Below are positions 38,515-45,347 of a stretch of DNA of 64,000 bases, one piece after another. Position numbers and translations under genes: made by a program. Source of the DNA: Spirosoma fluviale (GTDB taxonomy: Bacteria; Bacteroidota; Bacteroidia; Cytophagales; Spirosomataceae); the NCBI GenBank assembly GCA_945901025.1, contig CAMDJW010000007.1, forward strand, positions 1 to 64,000. The letters run 5' to 3'. The notes beneath the pieces are model-generated. The model was not told the origin of the DNA. It did no database searches and saw only the letters and a list, made by a program, of their open reading frames with translations. The stretch's first letter is position 1. Each line of letters starts with the position of its first letter.

Positions 38515-39252
38515 ATGAATCCAATCAAATTAGTCATCTTAGATATGGCTGGAACAACCGTGCTAGACCAACATGAAGTTGAGAAATGCTTCAAGGAGGC
38601 CGCTATTAAAAATGAATTGTGGGCAAGTGATGAACGGATTTTGGCCTTGCAAGGATATGCAAAATTAGAAGTGTTTACGATGTTATGGGCAGAACAACTC
38701 GGCTCCTCAGACGCTTCTATTTCAGCAAAAGCTTTACAATCCTTCGAAGATTTTAAGACAATTTTAGAAGACCACTATCGGAAAAACCCAGTATTTCAAA
38801 CGGAGGGATGCCAAGAACTTTTTGAATATTTACATAAAAACGGAATTTTCATTGCATTAACAACGGGATTTTATCGAACCGTTGCAAACATCATTTTGAC
38901 AAAACTAGGCTGGAGCCAATCCTTAAATTCTAATTTTATTAACCTTAGGAATAAATCAGGTATTCATCTTTCAGTGACTCCAGATGAAGCAGGTGAAGGG
39001 CGACCATCCCCTAAAATGATTCAGTTTGCTATGAAGCAAATTGGGATAACAAACTTATCCGAAGTTATCAATGTGGGTGACACGCCTGTTGACCTAGCTT
39101 TTGGTAAAAATGCCGGGGTGAGACTTGCCCTAGGCGTATGCAATGGAACTCATACACGTGAACAATTAGCCTCATTCCCTAATGATGGATTGTTACATAA
39201 AATAGATGACCTCATTCAAATTATCGAAGATTTAAAAAATGAAAAAATATGA
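38515..39252 (+). CDS. Phosphonatase-like HAD hydrolase (TIGR03351/PhnX-like)
   Basis: I start at the ATG at 38515 (245 residues); an upstream TTG at 38476 would add 13 residues before the conserved strand. The nucleophile motif is KLVILDMAGTTV: Asp10 followed by an Ala two residues on, the DxAGT pattern of phosphonoacetaldehyde hydrolases, not the DxD of most HAD phosphatases. Lys50 in ALQGYAKLEVF stands close to where PhnX has its Schiff-base lysine (Lys53), which is suggestive only. Later motifs are LTTGFYRTV and VINVGDTPVDLAFGKNAG. The FAD oxidoreductase gene overlaps its end by 14 nt, an arrangement known for the phosphonatase-like family. Confidence 0.82.
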   Translation: MNPIKLVILDMAGTTVLDQHEVEKCFKEAAIKNELWASDERILALQGYAKLEVFTMLWAEQLGSSDASISAKALQSFEDFKTILEDHYRKNPVFQTEGCQELFEYLHKNGIFIALTTGFYRTVANIILTKLGWSQSLNSNFINLRNKSGIHLSVTPDEAGEGRPSPKMIQFAMKQIGITNLSEVINVGDTPVDLAFGKNAGVRLALGVCNGTHTREQLASFPNDGLLHKIDDLIQIIEDLKNEKI

Positions 39253-40390
39253 TTTAATTGTTGTTGGCGGTGGAATTATAGGCACTTTTAGCGCATATCA
39301 TGCACTAAAAAAGGGGAAAACAGTTCTATTATTAGAGAAAGACTCACAACCTTTTGAAGCAAGTTTTCGGAATTTTGGACAGGCCGTTCCCTCGGGACAA
39401 TCCATGGACAAGTGGTTCGATTATGGCCGCAAATCATTGCAGATTTACAAGGACTTACAAAGTGAAACGAATATCTCCTTGGTTCCCAACGGATCCTGGT
39501 ACCTTGCTTCAGATGACCAAGAATTAACGCTCTTAGAAGAGATTCAGAAACTTTTTGATGAGCGAGGATATTCAAATAAATTACATTCAGCAGATGAATG
39601 TCAGAAATCAAATGCATATTTTAAAAAGGATTATGTCAAGGGAGGCTTATTTTTACCTGAGGAAGCATCCTTAAATCCGAGATTGATGGTGCACCGAGTT
39701 CGGGAATTTATGATCCAACATATGGATCTACACTACCAAAATTTGTGCGCGGTGGTTGGCGTAGAGAAAAAAAGAGGGATTGCGAGGGTATTCACAACAA
39801 CGAACCAAAATTTTTGGTCTGAAAAAGTGATTATAGCCAATGGCAGAGACACACAATTTTTATTGCCCGAACATTACCCAGCCACAGAGTTAAAAATCAG
39901 CAAACTACAAATGCTTAGATTGGCAGCGCAAAAGCCTATATTAAAACCAAATATTCTTACCGGACTCACGATTCGTCGGTATGAAAGTTTCCATTCTTGC
40001 CCATCACATAAAAAATTAACATCCACACCGGAACAAGCCCAACTGCAAAATAAAGGCATTCACATTTTATTCAAACAAGCGGATGACGGATCCATTATTT
40101 TGGGAGATTCCCATGAATATGTTCAAGCTGGCAAACAAGCTGACTTTGGGTTTGAGATCTCTTCAGAAATCAATGAAATGATGCTCAATGAAGCCAAAAA
40201 AATAATTGACCTACCACAATGGGATGTTGACGCCACATGGGCTGGATTTTATTTGCAAGGAACCCATTCAGAGGTATTCACCAAACAAGTGGATGATGTG
40301 ATTCACATTATCAATGGTATTGGGGGGAAAGGGATGACAACCAGTCCTGGATTTACTTCTGAGTATATTCAAAAACTTTATCAGAAATAG
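39239..40390 (+). CDS. FAD-dependent oxidoreductase of phosphonate loci (TIGR03364 type)
   Basis: The 383-residue DAO-family flavoprotein starts with the dinucleotide-binding motif DLIVVGGGIIGTFSAYHALK and has the second half FRNFGQAVPSGQSMDKWFDYGR. The C-terminal FAD-contact region HIINGIGGKGMTTSPGFTSE is typical. The TIGR03364 family is known to be linked with phosphonatase-like enzymes, and members have been reported to oxidise aminoethylphosphonate or its N-methyl form to phosphonoacetaldehyde. That would feed the HAD enzyme encoded just before it. Its end overlaps the convergent acetyltransferase gene by 10 nt. Confidence 0.85.
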   Translation: MKKYDLIVVGGGIIGTFSAYHALKKGKTVLLLEKDSQPFEASFRNFGQAVPSGQSMDKWFDYGRKSLQIYKDLQSETNISLVPNGSWYLASDDQELTLLEEIQKLFDERGYSNKLHSADECQKSNAYFKKDYVKGGLFLPEEASLNPRLMVHRVREFMIQHMDLHYQNLCAVVGVEKKRGIARVFTTTNQNFWSEKVIIANGRDTQFLLPEHYPATELKISKLQMLRLAAQKPILKPNILTGLTIRRYESFHSCPSHKKLTSTPEQAQLQNKGIHILFKQADDGSIILGDSHEYVQAGKQADFGFEISSEINEMMLNEAKKIIDLPQWDVDATWAGFYLQGTHSEVFTKQVDDVIHIINGIGGKGMTTSPGFTSEYIQKLYQK

Positions 40391-40821
40391 CAAGTGAATT
40401 TTTCATGCGAATTCCTGAAGCCCACAGCTTTATAAAATTCGTGCGCTTGTGTTCTCCGTTTATTGGAAGTTACCTCGATCGATTTTATATCATAAGGCTT
40501 TAATTCTTCTCGAACTTGATTGATTAATAATTGGCCTATCCCCTTTCCCTGATACGTTTGAGTAACTATTAATTCCTCAATCTCATACACTAATCCTTCG
40601 TGGTGCAATAATAATTGGCCCAAACAGGTAATAAAACCAATGATTTCTTTTTGTTCATTTTCAGCTGCAAAAAATAGCGCATTTTCTCTAATTAGGTAAT
40701 GCTTGAAAATATGCTGAAAAACAGTAGGGTCTGAAATACGATTTTCTAGTTCATCCAATAAGGTTCGAATAGCATTTTCATCGGTTTCGATAACTTTTCG
40801 AATGTTGAAAACTGCTTTCAT
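40381..40821 (-). CDS. phnO: PhnO-like aminoalkylphosphonate N-acetyltransferase (GNAT)
   Basis: This 146-residue GNAT protein resembles E. coli PhnO (144 residues) over its whole length. The blocks LLLHHEGLVYEIEELIVTQ, YQGKGIGQLLINQV with the acetyl-CoA loop, and SNKRRTQAHEFYKAVGF plus SHEKFTCYF line up with PhnO blocks that I recall (LHHVNWIGEIQELVV, NVKRHDAHRFYLREGY, SHFRFTKAL). PhnO acetylates the amino group of aminoalkylphosphonates. The gene is convergent with the FAD oxidoreductase gene in the middle of the phosphonate locus. Substrate is inferred from similarity and place. Confidence 0.75.
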   Translation of the reverse strand: MKAVFNIRKVIETDENAIRTLLDELENRISDPTVFQHIFKHYLIRENALFFAAENEQKEIIGFITCLGQLLLHHEGLVYEIEELIVTQTYQGKGIGQLLINQVREELKPYDIKSIEVTSNKRRTQAHEFYKAVGFRNSHEKFTCYF

Positions 40822-40924
40822 TTTATGAAATTGTTAAGGGTGCGTAAACAAAAGTATAATAAATCTTAGAACCCTTCGTTCCGAGGCTAATGCTTGCTAA
40901 TTTACATGCAAAATTTTAAAAAAT

Positions 40925-41470
40925 ATGTCTGAGATAATAGAAAAAGTAATTCATTTGTTTGAAAACCATGGGGATTCGCAATATGGAGGAGAGGCCGTAA
41001 GCCAATTGGAACATGCGTTACAAGCAGCCCATTTTGCCAATGAAGCAGGTGAAAAATCAAATATTATTGTCGCAGGAATTTTACATGATATTGGACATTT
41101 GTTGCATCACTTACCGGATGATGCCCCAGAAAATGGGATCGATGATTTGCATGAGAACTTAGCCAATGACTTTCTCCAACAATATTTTACGCCAGAGGTA
41201 GTGGAACCTGTTCGATTGCATGTGGCGGCTAAAAGATATTTATGTACGGTAGAGCCGGAATATCTAGATATTTTAAGTGAGCCTTCTGTCATCAGCTTAG
41301 GTTTACAAGGAGGTCCTATGTCGGCCGATGAATGTAAAGAATTTGAAAAGAATCCATATTACGCAGATGCGGTTAAATTAAGGCGATTCGATGATCAAGC
41401 CAAAATAGCCAATTTACAAGTAAAAGAATTATCGTTTTACGTTCCCTACATGGAGTCTTTTGTTAAATGA
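40925..41470 (+). CDS. phnZ: Phosphonate degradation HD-domain oxygenase (PhnZ-like)
   Basis: The 181-residue protein belongs to the HD-domain oxygenase family of phosphonate operons (TIGR03276). PhnZ is a mixed-valent di-iron enzyme that cleaves 1-hydroxy-2-aminoethylphosphonate to glycine and phosphate. The metal ligands fit: His30 in QLEHALQ, His54-Asp55 in GILHDIGH, later His residues in DDLHENLAND and RLHVAAKRY, and a C-terminal Asp. Tyr20 and Glu23 in SQYGGEAVSQ match the Tyr/Glu pair that binds substrate in PhnZ with a constant offset of four. The next gene overlaps its stop by 4 nt. No PhnY hydroxylase gene is visible. Confidence 0.87.
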   Translation: MSEIIEKVIHLFENHGDSQYGGEAVSQLEHALQAAHFANEAGEKSNIIVAGILHDIGHLLHHLPDDAPENGIDDLHENLANDFLQQYFTPEVVEPVRLHVAAKRYLCTVEPEYLDILSEPSVISLGLQGGPMSADECKEFEKNPYYADAVKLRRFDDQAKIANLQVKELSFYVPYMESFVK

Positions 41471-42729
41471 ACTCCATTAAAAGTCGAGTAAATTTTTCTG
41501 GCAAACTAATATTTACCCATCCATTATGGTCCATGGTAGCGGCTTTTGGCTGTTATTTTTGCGTATATGGATTTAGAAAACCTTTTACAGCGGGTTTATA
41601 CACAGACCAATTTTGGATAGGAATTCCATGGAAATCAATTTTGATATCTTCTCAGATTGCCGGTTACATGTTATCCAAATGGTGTGGAATATTCATCGTT
41701 TCAGGGATTTCGTGGGAAAAGAGAACGCGTGCTATTTTGATTAGTATTCTCATAGCAGAGCTTGCCTTGGTAGGATTTGGCCTAGTTCCAAGGCCTTACA
41801 GCATTGTTTTTTTAGTAATCAATGGATTGCCATTGGGTATGATTTTTGGCTACATTCAAGGCTTTTTGGAGGGCAAGAAAAATACCGAATTATTTATTGC
41901 GGCACTGGGAAGTAGCTTTATCTTAGCGGATGGCGTTTCTAAATCTGTAGGCACCTGGCTATTAAATATCTCCATCGCTGAACATTGGATGCCTTCGTTG
42001 GCAGGCTTGATCTATACTTTGCCTTTCGTATTTTTTGTATGGATGTTGACAAAAATTCCTAGGCCCACCGACCAAGACAAGGAAGACCGAGCGGAAAGGT
42101 CAGCCATGACTCATAAAGATCGCATCGCACTAGTTAAAGAGTTGTGGCCTGGAATTCTATGCATTAGCTTATTGTATTTATTTGCTTCGCTTTTAAGAGG
42201 AGTTCGCTCTGATTTTGCCCCTGAAATATGGAAATATTTAGGTTTTGTAGGCGAGGCATCTATCTATTCACAAACGGAAATTTGGGTTACGGTAGGAATA
42301 TTAGTCATCAACGGTAGCCTTGTATTAATTAAGAAAAACCACATCGCCTTTTTTATCAGTTTATCAGCCATTGCGACAGGCTATCTATTTTTGTTGATCG
42401 CTGGATTATGGGGGGTGAATCACTTAGATCCATTTTGGCTAATTGTATTAACAGGATTTGGTATCTATTTGCCTTATTTAACGATAACCACCTCCGTTTT
42501 TGAGCGGATGATTGCCATCACTAGGCACAAGGCAAACATCGGCTTTTTAATGTATATCGTGGACTCTATTGGATACTTAGGCTATAATGTGTTGTTAATT
42601 ATCACCGGTTTTATATTACCCAATTTAAATCTGCCGTCTATATTCTTCACTTGGATTGTGATACTAGGAATTGCGGGTCTTATAATAAGCAGCTTATCAA
42701 GCCTTTATTTTTACAGAAGATTGAAATGA
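41467..42729 (+). CDS. DUF5690 family MFS-like membrane protein, candidate phosphonate permease
   Basis: A 420-residue protein with about twelve hydrophobic helices resembling the major facilitator fold. The N-terminal block FTHPLWSMVAAFGCYFCVYG and FRKPFTAGLYTDQF, and the later SQIAGYMLSKWCGIFIVSG, fit the DUF5690 family. It overlaps the PhnZ-like gene by 4 nt (ATGA), so the two are translationally coupled, which suggests that it imports or exports the substrate of that enzyme. The transport role is inference; the fold and family call are firmer. Confidence 0.75.
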   Translation: MNSIKSRVNFSGKLIFTHPLWSMVAAFGCYFCVYGFRKPFTAGLYTDQFWIGIPWKSILISSQIAGYMLSKWCGIFIVSGISWEKRTRAILISILIAELALVGFGLVPRPYSIVFLVINGLPLGMIFGYIQGFLEGKKNTELFIAALGSSFILADGVSKSVGTWLLNISIAEHWMPSLAGLIYTLPFVFFVWMLTKIPRPTDQDKEDRAERSAMTHKDRIALVKELWPGILCISLLYLFASLLRGVRSDFAPEIWKYLGFVGEASIYSQTEIWVTVGILVINGSLVLIKKNHIAFFISLSAIATGYLFLLIAGLWGVNHLDPFWLIVLTGFGIYLPYLTITTSVFERMIAITRHKANIGFLMYIVDSIGYLGYNVLLIITGFILPNLNLPSIFFTWIVILGIAGLIISSLSSLYFYRRLK

Positions 42730-42862
42730 TATTAGGCTATTGCTTAGAATGTAATTTATAGGGATGAAATATTTCAAGCAAAAGTCGTACAAATTAAAAG
42801 AGAATCTAATTCATCATGTGATTTGAATCAATTCCTACAATAGAGTAGCCAATAAAAACAAG

Positions 42863-42891
42863 TAATGCCGAGAGGAAACCCCGCGGCATTA
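42863..42891. terminator. Hairpin between convergent genes
   Basis: TAATGCCG (42863-42870) pairs with CGGCATTA (42884-42891). It lies between the end of the DUF5690 gene (42729) and the minus-strand lipoprotein gene (ends 42917). The minus-strand side continues with a T-rich tract. A shared terminator is the simplest reading. Confidence 0.5.
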
Positions 42892-42916
42892 ACTTTAATA
42901 CACCAATATAAAATTA

Positions 42917-43465
42917 TTATAATGCTCCAGTAGATACCCAAGTATTTTTCTTTTTATCGTAGGTCAAATATTTATCGGGCCATTCTACGTAATGTTTCAT
43001 TTGCAAATATTCGTCTAAGTTTCCTTTCTTCATTAATTCACTAAAAAGGAATAATCCTCGTTCCTTAACTAATTCTTCACTAAAATGAGGCGTGTTAACC
43101 ACTTCCTCAAAATTTTCTGGCTGCAAACTTCCTTCTTTTAAAGTGAATTTGCCTACCACGCCGCGACGCAAACTTTTTAAATTAGCGACCGGTCTACTAA
43201 GCAGAAAGAAACAGTCTCCATTCTCTAATATAGTCAATTTGACAAAATGATAGAGCGGTAGGCGACTAACATATTCTGCTCTAAATTTCTTTTGAAACCT
43301 AGTGTCTAGATTAGCATAAACTGCATTTTCTGATACGAGGGTAATCACATTGGTTAATAAAGTATCTCGATCTGAGTCTGAGAAATAATATTCTGCTTCG
43401 TCCTTCGAATGGCAAGCTGAAAAAATAAATAAACTGATGAATATTGGTGCGAGTATCTTTTTCAT
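42917..43465 (-). CDS. Putative lipoprotein of unknown function
   Basis: The 182-residue protein has a lipoprotein signal peptide ending in FSAC (Cys18). The mature part is charged with no recognisable domain; motifs such as YHFVKLTILENGDCFFLLSR suggest a mixed alpha/beta fold. It follows the beta-solenoid lipoprotein gene on the same strand after a terminator, so it may be read separately or by read-through. I do not recognise a family. Confidence 0.65.
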   Translation of the reverse strand: MKKILAPIFISLFIFSACHSKDEAEYYFSDSDRDTLLTNVITLVSENAVYANLDTRFQKKFRAEYVSRLPLYHFVKLTILENGDCFFLLSRPVANLKSLRRGVVGKFTLKEGSLQPENFEEVVNTPHFSEELVKERGLFLFSELMKKGNLDEYLQMKHYVEWPDKYLTYDKKKNTWVSTGAL

Positions 43466-43477
43466 TGGTGTATTAAA

Positions 43478-43511
43478 AAAGGGTCATCTGAAATCTTTCA
43501 GATGACCCTTT
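43478..43511 (-). terminator. Terminator of the TonB receptor / beta-solenoid operon
   Basis: A 16-bp perfect stem (43478-43493 with 43496-43511) has a 2-nt core loop. On the minus strand it is followed by TTTTTT. It lies 13 nt after the stop of the gene ending at 43525. Confidence 0.85.
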
Positions 43512-43524
43512 AGTTTAAGCTATA

Positions 43525-45303
43525 CTATTTCAAATAAAGTACTGTGTTAGGAGCAAACTCAGCCCAAGTAGCTGTCCAGTCTGTATCCTTGAAAGCACCT
43601 ACGTAATCCGTAGCTGTAGTACCAGTTAAAGTAGGTAAGTTCGTTCCGATTAATGATTCAGATTTACCCGCTGTTAACGTTAAAGTAGGACGCGCTGACC
43701 ACAATGCAGTTGAAATACCTGTGTTTTCATGCGTAGTTAACACTTTGTTACCTGCAATTGCTTTAAACCAAACAGTAGGAGTTTGTGTTCCGATCAATAT
43801 AGGAAGGCTAGCATTTGCTTTTCCTCTTTGTTCTTCATTTGCAACTGCAACACCTAAACCCCAAATATTAGAGTTTGTAGAAACAGTTGAGAAACCTGTA
43901 CCTGCACCGTTTGCAGTTGAACTAGAAGGCCATCCTGGAGTTCCAGCGATAACCACATTTTTAACAACTAAGTCGCCTGCTAATGCATTTCCTTTTGCAT
44001 CACCTACTTGGCTATCAATGTATAGACCTGTAGGGTATCCCGTAATAAACGTGTTGTAGATTTTGATCTTGTTATTACGACGTAATTGCGCACCATTTTG
44101 GAAGTTAAAGTCTACGAATGATGTAGCAGAACCCCTTGGTCCAACGATTGATACGTTAGCAAATACTGGAGCAGTAAATGGAGTCTTTGCCGTTCCTGAA
44201 CCATCATTATCAACCTCAAATCCGTTAGAACCTGAACCATCGGCTAAGTTACCATCACGGTATCCTAAAGCAAATTGAACCTTTCCTACATAACCAAAGT
44301 CAACATCAAAGTCATCATCTGTTCCTTTGTAAGCAATTAAATATTTCGCATTTACTGTACCACCGAACCACTCGAATGAATCATCTAAACCATAAGAAGC
44401 TTGAATGTATTCTAACGTTGTACCAGAACCGACAGAACCCATGGTTAATGTATTAATCTCTGCGTTAGGGATGATAGGTACACCAGCATACTCAATACGA
44501 ACATATTTCAATGTACCAGAATTATCATCGTTCGTAGTTCCACCATGCCATCCTTTGTAAGCACCTTCTAATTCAATGCTAGCACCTTGGTTGTTTGTTG
44601 CTTTACCGCAAAGAACAACACCACCCCAGTCACCTGGATTACGTGCACCAACTGCTTGACCTGACGTAAATACGATAGGAGCAGCAGCCGTACCAATTGC
44701 GATCAACTTAGAACCACGGTGTACAACTAAAGTACCTTTCGTATCAATATCGCCGATAATAGTTGTTCCTGCCTCGATTGTTAAGGTACCCACTTTTGTG
44801 ATTGTACCAGCAACTAACTCTTCACCTACGCGAACGAAACCTTTCAAACGGTAGATTTTATCTTTTGTCCAAGTTACATTCCCTTCGATAACTCCTTCTA
44901 CATTAACAATAGTTTTAGGAGGGATAGCAGAAACCGTTACTGGAATAGCTACTAAAGAAGAAACTTGGTTTTTGTTATCTGTTACTTGAATAGTAAAGTT
45001 AACTGCAGTGCCAGCAGTTCCATCAATTACGTAATCCTTGATGTACTCATACGTTTTTTCGCCAGCTAAAACTTTAGAATCAAAAGATGCACCATTTTTC
45101 AAAACGGTGATTGACTTAATCCCAGCAGGAGCATTGATCGTAGCTTTTACTTGAACAGTAGCACCGATGATACCAGCTAATGTACCGGATGAACTAACAG
45201 AAGGAGCAGGAAAAACCTCTTCTTCTTTTTGACATGATTGTAACAGTGTAAATACTGCTAAAATAGCCGCGAATTTAAAAATTTGCAATTTTAAATGTTT
45301 CAT
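43525..45303 (-). CDS. Surface lipoprotein with beta-solenoid repeats, partner of a TonB receptor
   Basis: The 592-residue protein has a lipoprotein signal with lipobox LLQSC (Cys24) and a Glu/Pro-rich linker. One Ig-like region (about residues 35-125) precedes a right-handed beta-solenoid with stacked motifs such as LTIEAGTTIIGDIDTKGTLV and IVFTSGQAVGARNPGDWGG. It also has acidic loops (GTDDDFDVDFG, FEVDNDGSGT) that could bind calcium. This family is often encoded right after a TonB receptor in Bacteroidota, as here (44-nt gap). The ligand is unknown; the pair resembles SusCD in logic but not in sequence. Confidence 0.75.
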   Translation of the reverse strand: MKHLKLQIFKFAAILAVFTLLQSCQKEEEVFPAPSVSSSGTLAGIIGATVQVKATINAPAGIKSITVLKNGASFDSKVLAGEKTYEYIKDYVIDGTAGTAVNFTIQVTDNKNQVSSLVAIPVTVSAIPPKTIVNVEGVIEGNVTWTKDKIYRLKGFVRVGEELVAGTITKVGTLTIEAGTTIIGDIDTKGTLVVHRGSKLIAIGTAAAPIVFTSGQAVGARNPGDWGGVVLCGKATNNQGASIELEGAYKGWHGGTTNDDNSGTLKYVRIEYAGVPIIPNAEINTLTMGSVGSGTTLEYIQASYGLDDSFEWFGGTVNAKYLIAYKGTDDDFDVDFGYVGKVQFALGYRDGNLADGSGSNGFEVDNDGSGTAKTPFTAPVFANVSIVGPRGSATSFVDFNFQNGAQLRRNNKIKIYNTFITGYPTGLYIDSQVGDAKGNALAGDLVVKNVVIAGTPGWPSSSTANGAGTGFSTVSTNSNIWGLGVAVANEEQRGKANASLPILIGTQTPTVWFKAIAGNKVLTTHENTGISTALWSARPTLTLTAGKSESLIGTNLPTLTGTTATDYVGAFKDTDWTATWAEFAPNTVLYLK

Positions 45304-45347
45304 TTTGTTATTTGTTTTTTTATTTAGTTAATTAAATTTTAGAATTA

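Noticed and set aside
38515-39252. Naming the HAD protein phnX
   Set aside because: The nucleophile motif and a possible Schiff-base Lys fit, but the phosphonatase-like family is distinct from proven PhnX, so the symbol is not justified.
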